From contig NC_092669.1 in the NCBI RefSeq assembly GCF_032118995.1, positions 11,580,335 to 11,644,334 of the forward strand: a stretch of 64,000 nucleotides of DNA, written 5' to 3'. The notes under the pieces are model-generated. The model was not told the DNA's origin, ran no database searches, and saw only the letters and a list, made by a program, of their open reading frames with translations. Of the stretch, positions 1-10,779 are shown piece by piece; positions within the stretch are counted from its first letter, which is position 1, and each line of letters begins with the position of its first letter. The stretch is from Asterias amurensis (Eukaryota > Echinodermata > Asteroidea > Forcipulatida > Asteriidae). The translations under genes and the position numbers were made by a program.

Positions 1-2207
1 TGGCGCCATACGGAAACTTTTCCGTTTTTTGTTAGGTAGCCAACCGGGCTAATGAACTCTTGGTTTAACTTGCCCCCAGGAAGTTCAAATAGCCCTGAAT
101 TTTAACATGTTTTGGCAATGAATGTATCTATCTGGTACATCAACAATTTATTATTCACATCTGAATGGAAGAAATATGAGCATTTTAAACAAATAGTTTG
201 CACAGGGCAAGTTGAGAGGTGGTGTTTACTAGCACGTAACAGTTTTTACTAGATATTGTACGCATTTCGATTTTTTATGAATCTCTGTATTTTAAACTCA
301 ATTCAGCTTGTAGCTGCAATGTTTGAATGTGTTTTAATAAACCAATAATAAAAGCCCTGCACCATGACTTGCTTACACAATGGAAACTCGGTACCTTGGG
401 TAATGCTAACAGATAAGGGTCAAGTCGAGAAACTATGACCCTTCTAGTTTGAGATGAGGCTAGGAATTTATGCCACCGTGACTTGCTTGGTCAAGCAAGA
501 TCCAGGAGTATTAATTTTGGTTTTGACCTTGCACTGATGTATGTAGACTGTATAATGATCAGTACTTTCCTGAGTTCTGTGAACAAAATCACAGCCATAT
601 TACTCGGGTGGGATTTGAACCCGTGCAATTCTAGAGCAGTGTCTTGCCTGCTCGGTAGCTGCCGTCGATTTCACAAAACTCTTCGCAACTTAAGACTAAT
701 CTAAGGACTTGGGACGAGTCCAATCCCTGCACTGTAGCATGCTAACCCTAAGATTCAAGTTAGGACGAGTAACTCGAGATAAGACCAGTCCTAACTCTTT
801 GTGAAAACGACCCTAGGAGGCAGTTCGGCTCTTTCGCTTTACAATTTTTTTTTACACTGATGTGTGTAAGCACTGTATACTCAGTACTTTCCCGGGTTCT
901 GTGCATTCCACAGGCATAATACTCGGGTTGGATTCAAACCCACTACCTTTGCAATTCTAAAGCAGTGTCTTACCAACTACATAAAGACAACCTAGACTGC
1001 CCAGTAGCTAGAGGCAGTGTGTATCCTATATTAAATAGATGTTAAATTTGCCAAATGCTAATTTTGGTTTTACCCTCACACCGGGCGATCTTATCAGTCT
1101 TATTTGTTGTTAATGAATTTAAACTGAACGGAGTAAGTTGGATTTTGTTTATATTTTTTCGGGCAAGTGTTAATAAGTATTTGTTAAAATGTTTATGATT
1201 GGATGTTGCTATTGGGTGTCTGATTAGAATTGGTGTTAAAGTTATGGCTATGTCTGAAATGGCCGATGGCTGTGGCTGTGTTAAGGATGTTGCTAAGGGT
1301 TGTGATAAGCCGTACCCGGAGCTGCTAATTGGATGTAGCCTTAATATATTTTTATACAGTTTTCGATCTTCATATGAAATTTAAATTTGTCTATATTTTT
1401 GTAATCTTTCTGAAAGTGGGCTGAGTCTTTTGAAATAAATATAACTGTTATCCCTTAAATTATATTCATTGTACTTGTGTTTATTTTTTGATATTGTTCA
1501 TTCCTTGTGCTTTTCTTCTGTTTGATTGGTCAATACTGAAAATACCACTCATATGAATCCACTGGTTATATACTTTGGAAGTTGAACGTGCCTTACATTT
1601 TCACTTAAAGGCACAGGGATGGGCACTATTGGTAATTACTCAAAACTTACTTGCGTGACGAGCAATTGAGAGCTGTTGATGGTATACATTGTGAGAAACG
1701 GCTCCCTCTGAAGTAACTAGTTTTGTTTGAGAAATTAATGAGGTCACTTTCTCCTCATTCAAATACTAAAAGACTTCAGCTCAACAATTTTGTTTACAGT
1801 GGGATTATATGTTAGCTGTCACGCTTTGATAAAACTTTTGTGTCAATATATCTGAAATTTTTCTCAACACAAAGAGACCTGACTGTAGCAGTGGATTTCA
1901 GAACAGAGCTTTCGATTATTGTGGACCTCTTCCCTTCTTGAAGTATACAGGAATAACATTAAGTCGAATTACAGTTGTGTAAAGTTTCAGGCAATACTTT
2001 TAAAGTTCTTGCAGAAAAAAAGGTGAGGGGCTATGGGGTTAATTTGCCAAATTTTCAACAGATAAAATTAAGAAAGTACATTATCATCTAATTTGGGATG
2101 GCAATTGCCCCCCCCCCACCTCGCCCGATCGCCCCGCCCCCAACAAGAGCCGCCGCTATTTTTGACAGCGCCCTCTGTTGACTGGTTTCTTAATTAATTG
2201 AAACAAA
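1..2207. other. Intergenic sequence with SINE and MITE fragments
   Basis: No supportable gene. The first 25 bases are the right end of the GGCGCCATACGGAAA palindromic element also seen at 2589, 58195 and 59167. Two reverse-oriented tRNA-like SINE copies lie at about 530-665 and 845-1020. A TAGGACGAGTAACTCGAG repeat lies at about 660-815, and a MITE fragment at 1605-1760 begins TTAAAGGCA and includes GGCACTATTGGTAATTAC. Bases 1020-1600 are plain AT-rich sequence. Just upstream of the TXNDC9 start are a C-run (2108-2117) and the motif CAGCGCCCTCTGTTG. Confidence 0.6.
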
Positions 2208-5200
2208 ATGGCGTACGTAGAAACGTCTTCAACGCAACAAGCGGCGGAGATTTTGGAAGATGAAACGTTAGCAGAAGAGGTAAGTGTGTCTACACGCCGA
2301 ATCAGGGAGAGAAGAGATGTGATTGATGTTAAAGGAGTTAAAGGTTGACCTTAAAACGGCCTTATTTACTGAGCAGAATGATGGTAATATTCGGCATGTT
2401 TAGAATTAATGTTGGGCGCAAACTTCAAGTTTAATCAATCCTCGCGCAAACTTCAAACTCTGCTGAGCGCGTAAACTCGATGAACCGGTTTAAGTTTAAG
2501 CCTGCGCACTGATTATTCAACTCAACTTCCAATCTTTGCGCAAATTTGTTGATGTCAAAAAGGTTTTTTTTCCTTCCGACTTTTGCAGGGAAAAGTTTCC
2601 GTATGGCTGGCGCCACCACTTTTTCATTCGATATGAAATAATATACCATCTAATTTACCTCAATGACAATGAGATATCCCTTTTTGTTTGTAAAAAAAGG
2701 TGAAAAAGTGGTGGCGCCATACGGAAAGTTATCCATCGTTTCCACACAAAAAATGGAGACCGCTATCAATCATATCCACGAATGTGGAGCTGAAAGCAGG
2801 ACGAACCTCGTAGTTCTAGAAGTTGGGTTTAATCTAGACCCAGTAACTGGGGCGCTGTACTCCTTTTCAACAATTTTTGACTTTATCTGTCGTACTAGCG
2901 CCCCAGGGAATGGCACAGAATTTTAACGAATACCCAGTTTTTCGCGACACCCAGCCACAAAAAATGCCTCAAAATGACAAAAAGACCAAACAAACTAGCT
3001 CAAAAATCGCCTACTCTATTCTCGATACGTCTAGGATGTAACATCAGGCATTTAATTGTACTCACGATCATTTTTTAAACTCCAAATCGATGATTTTTAA
3101 CTCCGCATCGTGGAGCGATTGACAAGTCTGCGATTTTCGGATGTGTATGGTAACGAAACATGGCGTCGCGTTGTGGGTGGATGTCCATCAACGGCTGTTT
3201 AATGCTACACTTGTTACAGGCGTTGCAGCGAATGCTATACATTGTACACGGGGATGGGTACAGGCGCTGCAGCTAGCGAGTGCCCACGTGCGTTCAATCA
3301 TGGTCAACGTAACTTACACGGTGCCGGGTTGTTGGAAAATTATCAGAAAGGGGGTGAAAGTTTCTCAGAAAGGGAATATTGTCTGAAAGAGGGGATTTTT
3401 CTAGTCATCGCCCCCCCCCCCCCAAAAAAAAAAAAAAAGGGGGAAAATATGATAAATAAATAAAAACCGCTGAACTTCATCTAGGCCTACGATTTTTGTG
3501 CATGGTTAAATTGCTTCTTATAATGTTAAGTGCTGCCAGTGTCACTGTAGAATTTTTTTTTATTTATTTATCATCTTTTTTCCCCTTTTTTTCGTTTTTT
3601 TCCTTTTTTTTTTGGGGGGGGGGGCGATGACCAGAAAAATCCAGACCAGCAGACTTCATCCAGAACCATCCAGCTTCATCCAGCAGACTTCAGACCAGAA
3701 AAATCCCCTCTTTCAGACAATATTCCCTTTCTGAGAACCTTTCACCCCCTTTCTGATAATTTTCCAACAACCCGGCACCGTGTAAGTTACGTTGACCATG
3801 ATTGAACGCACGTGGGCACTCGCTAGCTGCAGCGCCTGTACCCATCCCCGTGTACAATGTATAGCATTCGCTGCAACGCCTGTAACAAGTGTAGCATTAA
3901 ACAGCCGTTGATGGACATCCACCCACAACGCGACGCCATGTTTCGTTACCATACACATCCGAAAATCGCAGACTTGTCAATCGCTCCACGATGCGGAGTT
4001 AAAAATCATCGATTTGGAGTTTAAAAAATGATCGTGAGTACAATTAAATGCCTGATGTTACATCCTAGACGTATCGAGAATAGAGTAGGCGATTTTTGAG
4101 CTAGTTTGTTTGGTCTTTTTGTCATTTTGAGGCATTTTTTGTGGCTGGGTGTCGCGAAAAACTGGGTATTCGTTAAAATTCTGTGCCATTCCCTGGGGCG
4201 CTAGTACGACAGATAAAGTCAAAAATTGTTGAAAAGGAGTACAGCGCCCCAGTTACTGGGTCTAGGTTTAATCCTGAATTTGTCCTTTTTGTTTAACCCG
4301 CGCGCCTGAATAAACCGCGCGCGCCACATTTGTTTGATAAATTTTTTGTAGTAAAACGAGAAAAACAAATTTGACAATTCGTTTGAAATACAAAATCCAT
4401 CCCCATTCCCATGTTTGTTTCTAGTCTAGTGGTGAAAATTTACCGTACCAACAATGTTATTGTTAGTAACTCAAACTGTATTTGGTGTCAAATTCATTAA
4501 ACGACCCCAGTACACCCTGTTCGTGAAGAGAAGGGGTTCTGCCGTTGTGTGTGGCAGTCCAACCATCTTCAATCATGAAGGCTGCATTAGAAAGGAAGAC
4601 AAAGAGAGAGTAAAACTAAACATTCCTTATAGTAATACAGCATTTTTGTTTTTGCCATCAGGAACTATTGGACGAGCTTGAGAATGAAGAAATCCCCGCC
4701 CACATCAGAGAGGCGAGGATGGGTGAGCTGAAAAGCGAACTTCAACGGATGAACGAACATCAGCGTAAAGGATACGGTACTTACAGGTACACATTTTCAA
4801 CACTATGTGTCTCCACCAACTTTGTTGGGCTGAGGAGAGTACTTTTTGAGAAAGGAGTAAAACAATGTCACAAAAAAAAAAAAATTTTCAGGGGAAGAAA
4901 TTATTTTAGCATGAACGTATTTACGCGACTCTCCTGAAAACATTGCTGTGTGATTTTCACTTAATTATCAAACATTTTCAACTATTGAAGCTGAAACTTC
5001 TATAGGTAAACTATATTACATACATCTTCATTCACAGTGAGTATGGATTCATGTCATGGCCAAGAACTTGATGTACAAAAGGTATCAAAACCCTTTCAAC
5101 ATATCTATATTTATTTTACTATCTTTTTTTTCACAGTGAACTGAAAAAAGAGAAGGAGCTACTAGATTTGACGACACAAGAGAACAAAGTCATCATTCAC

Positions 5201-7326
5201 TTCTTCCATTCGGATTTCAAACTTTGTGCGGTCATTGATAAACATCTAAAGGTGAGATTCCAACTAAGTTTAGAAATAACTTTCTTTTCATTTACAATGC
5301 TTCGTAGCCTTGGTGCCATGGCCAAGGGAAGCGGTTAAGAGCATCAAGATCAAGTTCTGGTAGTTAAGTCATCCGAGTGTGGGTTCAAATCCCGGTCGTG
5401 ACACATGTGTCCTTGAGCAAGATGCTTTACTATAATTGCTTTACTATAAATACTGCGAGGGTAGAGGTTGATATTGTGAATGGAAAAGCCTTTGGAGCGC
5501 CACGGCAGCTCGTGTTGTGTACTTCCCAGTGAGCTGAGAAAGATTAAAGGAATGTTATTAGCCCAATGACCAGGGCACTAGTAAAGCACATTTTGATGGT
5601 TATTGTGAAATGCTCTATATAAGAACTAACTATTATTATTAATTATGAAATATTAATTCATTGTCTGTTTTCTTGTTATTTCCGTGTCAGGTTTTAGCCG
5701 AGAAACATTTTGGAACTAAATTTGCCCGTATCAGTGTCACAGTTGCTCAGTTCTGTGTCCAGAAGTTGCACATCAAAGTTCTACCTGCTGTTTTAATCTT
5801 CATAGACGCAAAGGAGAAAGACAGGTACGGCCATTTTGTTTCTTATTCTTTCTAAGGGCCAGAGGGGGCACCCATAGCATACAGTACAAAATGCTTAATA
5901 TTAAAAAATACACGAAAAATACTAAGAAGTCTTACAGCTTTTTACAGTAAAGGGAAATTATTCATGGACTAAAATCTAATGCTGATGTCTCGAAACCAAA
6001 TTCAAATATTTTACTGAGAAATTACTCCTTTCTCAAAAACTACGTTAATTCAGAGGGAGCCGCTTTTCACAATATTTTATACTATCAACCTCTCCCCATT
6101 ACCAAGTAAGGTTTTGTGCTTTAATTATTTTGAGTAATTACCAATAGTGTCCACTGCCTTTAACGAATGATGATTGTTTTTTATCCCTTCAGGATTGTTG
6201 GCTTTGAGGACTTGGGAAATCAAAACGACTTCAGGACAGAAGTGCTTGAGAATAGACTAGCCAAGAGTGGTAAGTAATTTATTTAAATTCCATTTTTTAA
6301 TATTCCCAGCGAGAAATGCATTCACCCTTTCGAAACCATGGCTTTGGCTCCAGATTTGGCTCAGGCTAGATTGGCCCATCTATTGCTTTGACAATTGCGC
6401 GTGCTTTGTGTATGTGCTCAGGGCTTCAGACGACGGAGCGGAGCCCGAAGCCGAATCCAAATGGATTTTAAAAGGGCCATAGTGCAAGTCTCACATGTCT
6501 TTTGTTGAACTTGTTCATTCCCACAACTCCAATACTGCTGATGCATACAGGCAACGACTCCGCTCATCAGCTGATCAGACCCGGCTTTCCATTCCTAGAA
6601 CTAGACAGAAAGCTGGGGATAGTTCAATCTCCATAGCTGCCCCTCGCCTATGGAATGAGCTCCTCGCAGGTCTGAGAGAGGCGATCTCGTTGCCTGTATT
6701 CAAAAGCCGCCTCAAGACATTTCTGTTTCCCAACCCATCCTAGTCTGTTTGTTTTTTCTTTTGTCCTAGTCTCATGTAAAACGCTCTGTTCTCCGTAGAG
6801 CGCTATATAAATGCTTCATATTATTATTCGTGTCTTAGTTAATTTTTAAGACCACTTTCAGGGATGTGATAGACTTTTGTACAAAAACCTGAACTAAAAA
6901 ACCTGTATAAGCGCAAAGCGTGAAAGCTTGTGAGCGCAAAGCGAGGCAGCTTGCGAGTTTGAAGCTTGCTTACATACAATTATCTTTGGTTTTGAAAGCC
7001 CTACTCTTTTTTTTTTAAATTTACATATTTTGTTTTGGGTATTGGCCAGGTGTTAAAAACATGGTAGTTGTCACATTAAATTGTCATTGTCACTTGAAAT
7101 TGTCATTGTCACATGAAATTGTCATTGTCACATGAAATTGTCATTGCCACTTGACAATGTCACTGTCATTTATCTCCAATACAGTTTTGAAATTATTGTC
7201 ATTTTGTCTGCTTGTACAGGTGTTATACAACTTTTCAATGCACCAATTGAGCCATTTGAGAAGAAGACATTGCTAGGCTACGAGAGACGGAAGCCGGACG
7301 AGGAAAGCGATGACGATGATTACTAA
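2208..7326 (+). CDS. TXNDC9: Thioredoxin domain-containing protein 9-like (phosducin-like 3 family)
   Basis: Six exons: 2208-2279, 4662-4786, 5137-5251, 5691-5824, 6193-6269 and 7220-7326. All junctions are GT-AG and keep phase, giving 209 residues; the human protein is slightly longer. Residues 25-70 are a charged helical region, followed by a thioredoxin fold (about 80-175) with the family strings KLHIKVLP and VGFEDLGN. The C-terminus is acidic (EESDDDDY), as in the human protein. The fold has a single cysteine (KLCAVID) in place of a CXXC redox pair, which is normal for this family. Family members modulate folding of actin and tubulin by the TRiC/CCT chaperonin in the cytosol; that role is from family knowledge. 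The start ATG has A at -3 and G at +4. Introns 1, 4 and 5 host mobile elements. A second TXNDC9 paralogue elsewhere in the genome cannot be excluded. Confidence 0.9.
2589..2735. mobile_element. Short palindromic MITE, GGCGCCACCAC family
   Basis: Terminal inverted repeats read about TTTCCGTATGGCGCCACCAC on one side and GTGGTGGCGCCATACGGAAA on the other, around an AT-rich core. Lies in TXNDC9 intron 1. The left end carries a small insertion (TGGCTGGCGCC). Other copies: 58195-58327, 59167-59333 and a cut-off end at 1-25. Confidence 0.8.
2834..4265. mobile_element. Foldback element with >600 bp inverted arms
   Basis: The left arm (2834 to about 3469) and right arm (about 3559-4265) are near-identical reverse complements around a spacer of about 90 bp. 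The element starts CTAGACCCAG and ends CTGGGTCTAG. GTTTAAT flanks it on both sides (2827-2833 and 4266-4272), a 7 bp target-site duplication. Each arm carries a C-run/A-run near the centre and an 81-codon open frame, present once per arm; the two copies differ by one residue. The right arm has an extra block of about 60 bp of CAGACTTCATCCAG-type repeats near 3630-3695. No transposase is visible, so it is presumably non-autonomous. Arm identity and the intact flanks suggest a young insertion. Confidence 0.88.
5308..5643 (+). mobile_element. tRNA-derived SINE
   Basis: Near-full copy in TXNDC9 intron 3. The tRNA-like head includes AGCGGTTAAGAGCATCAAG and the B-box-like GGTTCAAATCCCG, followed by a body (CTTGAGCAAGATGCTTTACT, GTAGAGGTTGATATT) and a tail CTCTATATAAGAAC...TATTATTATT. 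The tail resembles the 3' end of the LINE fragment at 6484-6835. Confidence 0.75.
6010..6163 (-). mobile_element. MITE fragment, GGCAGTGGACACTATTGG family
   Basis: The right terminal repeat (CCAATAGTGTCCACTGCCTTTAA) and about 150 bp of adjoining interior are present; the other end is lost. Lies in TXNDC9 intron 4. Matches the complete copies at 20033, 20589 and 39166. Confidence 0.75.
6325..6480. mobile_element. Palindromic MITE, CGAAACCACGGCTTCGGC family
   Basis: Inverted ends resemble CCCTTTCGAAACCATGGCTT and its complement (AAGCCGAATCC...AAAGGGCC), with an inner TTGCGCGTGCTTTGTGTATG. A related copy is at 9745-9923 and a one-ended copy starts at 52627. Confidence 0.6.
6484..6835 (+). mobile_element. 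5'-truncated LINE, C-terminal end of reverse transcriptase ORF
   Basis: Bases 6495-6743 encode an 82-residue tail whose second half (APRLWNELLAGLRE...FKSRLKTFLF) is the typical C-terminus of non-LTR retrotransposon ORF2 proteins of the L2/CR1-like group. After the stop come about 90 bp of 3' UTR with GAGCGCTATATAAATGC and a short ATTATTATT tail, typical of those clades. Only the 3' end is present, in intron 5 of TXNDC9; no apurinic endonuclease or RT core is visible. Confidence 0.75.
7072..7170 (+). repeat. 19 bp tandem repeat
   Basis: About five copies of a 19 bp unit resembling TTGTCATTGTCACATGAAA sit just upstream of the TXNDC9 exon 6 acceptor. The repeat is imperfect at both ends. Confidence 0.85.
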
Positions 7327-7383
7327 AGACATAAAGGCATAGCAGCCGATTTTATGAAATGCTAGGATTAATCCTATCTCGAG

Positions 7384-7553
7384 TTAAGGCCAGGTCATAC
7401 AGTCCCTGATAAAGTGAACGAAAATACACGCCCTCGATTGGTTAAAATGATCCACACAGAATATGCCCACGCTCATTCAACCAATCGAGGGCGTGCATTT
7501 TTAATGCTCTCGTTTTTGCTCTCATTATCGGCGCCTGTGTGACCGGGCCTTAA
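7384..7553. mobile_element. Foldback MITE, AAGGCCxGGTC family
   Basis: A nearly complete palindrome: TTAAGGCCAGGTCATACAG at the left pairs with GTGTGACCGGGCCTTAA at the right, and the inner arms share CGCCCTCGATTGGTT / AACCAATCGAGGGCG. A second copy is at 57151-57310 in WDR45 intron 1, and half a copy is at about 43780-43858. Confidence 0.8.
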
Positions 7554-8918
7554 GGACGAGTAACCTGTCCTAACCTAGGATGGGTTCAATGCCTCCTAAC
7601 GTCTATGGTAAGCAGCTAAACTTGTCCTTAGTCCTAAGATTAATACTAAGTTAGGAAGAGTTTGGTGAAATCAACGACTGGGCACCTTTGGTAATTGTCA
7701 GTTGGTGTATCCCAACCATAAAAAAACAAATCTTTGACTCAATTGGTCATCAAAGTTGCAAGAAAACAATGGAAGAAAAAACACCCTTGTTGCACAAATC
7801 TGTATTCTATCAGATGCCCAATAGAAGCTTTCAGGCCTGAAGTCTTTTATTTTTTGAGTGAGTAATAACCCCTTTTAATTCTGTAATCAAAAGTAACTCG
7901 CAAGGCAGCCATAGAAGAAAAACAAACTAAGGACACAGAAAACAATGTGTACGCTTTTTTGACAATTATCAGCCAATGGCAGGCTAGGCTTTTTTTGACC
8001 CCAGTGTGAGGTCATTTGTGGGGTCACATGCAAGGGGTCATTTTGTTTACCTTTGGTTAGGCAAAAATATATACATGTACCTGCAGAGTTAGACAAGATG
8101 GCAAGTAAATGTTAATGTAAAATTTAAAGTTCTAAACAATTTTACTGTAAAACTAAGCCCTTGCACTGAAAGATAAATTTGTGTATACTCCTTTTGTTTT
8201 TTTCGTTGTTTAAATTGGTTTGTATATATATTTAAGTTAAATATTGCAGTGACTTTTCCTCTCTTTTTTATTATTAATTATCATTAAGAAGACCAAAACT
8301 TTCTTGAGTAACAATTTTACTGATATACTTATGTCGGTTTACAACAATAATTGTATACAACCTTTACATGAAAGTTAAACGCACTGGACATCTTTTGTTA
8401 TTGTCAAAGACCAGTATTCTCACTTGGTGTATCACAACTAAAAAATCTGTGAACATTCGGGTTCACATGATCATCAAAGTTGCGAGAGAATAATGAAAGA
8501 AAAAACACCTTTGCTTTCTGAGTGATACATTCCAAACGGGAATTAGTTTTATTTATTTCTCATCAATGTGACATTTCATACAGAAATATTTCAATAGATA
8601 TTGTAACTTTTATGTAAATTTGTGATCTTAGAAAATGAAATTTTACAAATTCTTGTATGTACACAGAAACAATTCAACAGGCCTGGAATTACACGCTGGC
8701 CACAAAGGCCATAACCCCTGGTATTGGCCTTGGTGCCCATTCAAAAGTTTCCCATTGACTTTTCCCTAAGTTTTCCAATGAATTGGAAGTGCCCTTTGCA
8801 AAATAAAAATGGCCTTGCCCTTCCTTTCAAAGATGAAACTCCATGTCTGATCCAAAGTGGAGGTTATCAATGAGTCAACAGTTTCGCTCACTAAGATTAT
8901 ATTATTTTTTGTACAAGG
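7554..8918. other. Non-coding stretch after TXNDC9
   Basis: Presumably TXNDC9 3' UTR and intergenic DNA. It contains a TAAGGACGAGTAACCTGTCCTAA repeat (7550-7670), two diverged copies of a MITE interior (7680-7900 and 8390-8560; key string ACAGTTGGTGTATCxCAACxA), and a copy of the GGCCTGGAATTACA repeat at 8680-8850. That family also occurs near 29220, 40445, 44150, 45280, 49215, 59985 and 60650. No gene seen. Confidence 0.5.
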
Positions 8919-9402
8919 TGAATCAAAAAGAAGTTGACCGATATTTAATATTTAAAAACAAAACAATTGACACTCAAAACCCCAGTGAGTCAAAAAGAAG
9001 TTGACTGAGATTTATGATTTAAAAACAAACAACTGACACTAAAACCCCCATTCGTGCATATATTAAACAAGCATGTTGTCCTGCTTATCTGGAAAAAAAG
9101 GGGGAAAATTGATAATTTCTAAGAGAACTTGTGCATGCTGATTCATTGAAAGCCTTCATGTTGCTTGACTGAATTCAATCAATCAGGGTAGCAACAAATT
9201 CATTCATTTGTTTTGTCAAGTATTCCGTGGACAGCTTGCAAAAACGAGTAGCTTAATTAAAATATACTTAATTGCTCTTAAGATTGATAAATTTCTTTCA
9301 TTTGTTTTCTTCTCATAAGCAGGAGAGGATGCTTGCATGTGAATTTTTTGAGAAAAAGATAACCAATCCCGATCAACTTCTTTTTCACTCGCCCTGTTGT
9401 AT
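8919..9402. mobile_element. Mariner-like MITE
   Basis: Imperfect inverted ends of about 30 bp flanked by TA: CAAGGTGAATCAAAAAGAAG at the left and the complement of CAACAGGGCGAGTGAAAAAG at the right. An internal direct repeat of GTGAxTCAAAAAGAAGTTGAC (8930 and about 8993) duplicates the left end. No transposase ORF. The assignment to mariner rests only on end length, A-rich ends and TA flanks. Confidence 0.5.
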
Positions 9403-9744
9403 GAATTTTCTTTAATAAATTTTATATTCAAGTTGATTATAACTTGTTTTTTTAGAATTACAAATTTCTGTTGACATTAACTACTTTTGCATAATAAAAG
9501 AAGAAAGGATTCATGAATGAAGAATACAAAAGGAATTATGTTATTTAAATAAACTACTCCATTCTGGATCTTTAAAAACTTGTAGCAATTTGATTGTTTT
9601 TATTGCAGTTTGGTTGACAATATCGGCTCAAAAATTAAACAATAGTCAAACAAAATGTTGGACTTAAGTTTTGGCCTATTTTTAAAAATACCAATATTTC
9701 CCTATAGCTTATTAATTGGGTTAAGTTATTAAAAGGGCATCAGG

Positions 9745-9923
9745 AAGGCCCTTTTCCAAACCACGGCTTGGGCTTTGTGTTTGGCTAAAAGGCTTCGTTC
9801 TCTCGTTTGAAGCCCTGAGCGTGTACACGCAAAACACGTGCGCAATAATTGTCAAATCAACCGGCGGGGCCAAGCTAGCCGGACCCGAATCCAAAGCCGA
9901 AGCCGTCGTTTCGAAAAGAGCCT
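9745..9923. mobile_element. Palindromic MITE, CGAAACCACGGCTTCGGC family
   Basis: Ends AAGGCCCTTTTCCAAACCAC and GTCGTTTCGAAAAGAGCCT are mutually inverted; the core carries AACACGTGCGCAATAATTGTC, shared with the copy at 6325-6480. Bases 9403-9744 and 9924-10780 hold no gene; two C-runs of 15 or more occur near 10530 and 10738. Confidence 0.6.
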
Positions 9924-10779
9924 ATGATAACATGTAGATAGCGCCCTCATTTGAGAAGTTACATAATAATAGTATGGTCCCTAAGCTATTTTTAATACGT
10001 AGATATTTGTATGAAGAAACACGCACGAAATAGCAAACGAATAGGAACTAGACTGCTGGTTGGGAAATTTGACTTCTGCAACAAAAAATGCGTTTGTTGT
10101 GATTTACTGATTGGAAAGATTTTTTAGATCAATATTCTGTCAGCTGTCAGTCTTCTGCGAATGCAATTGTCACCATCGGAATTAACATCAAATCACAGTG
10201 AACAGCCAGCCGGAGTATGATTGCCAATTTCAGGCGGACCACCCGGCATTTTGAGTAAGTTTTGTATGATTGAATGAACCGCCAAAAGGCGCAAAACAGC
10301 CCTGTATGTTTACATACTGTGTGTGAGAGAGTGTCACTCATGTCAGTCTGTCTTTCGATTGCATAATTGAAATGATTGAACATGAATGATTGATTTTGAT
10401 GTTCTTTCTCTAAGTTATTGTGCTTAAATTTCCGCATACATATCATGCTAATGTAACACAGAGTCATGAATGTCGATTGTTGCCACTGTCACTGCAGGAC
10501 TAACGAGTGACGGCACCCAGAAGATTGTGCCCCCCCCCCCCCCCCAAATAAAACACACACGCAGCGAAATAAGTGAAAATTTCGCCTGCCTATCAGTTTG
10601 CTTTAAATATTTTAAATATTTTTGTTGTTGTTGGTATACCGTACCCTGGATACAATGAAATTTCCTCTTTATTTGAATTTCCTTCTCAATAACTTTTTGA
10701 AATGTGAATGTTTTTACCATTTGTGATTTGTATGTAGCCCCCCCCCCCCCCCCTCTTGCAATTCTAGTTTTTGGTCAAG

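Noticed and set aside
3141-3958. 81-residue frame present once in each foldback arm
   Set aside because: Identity follows from the inverted repeat itself. No known domain, so not listed as a gene; noted in the findings.
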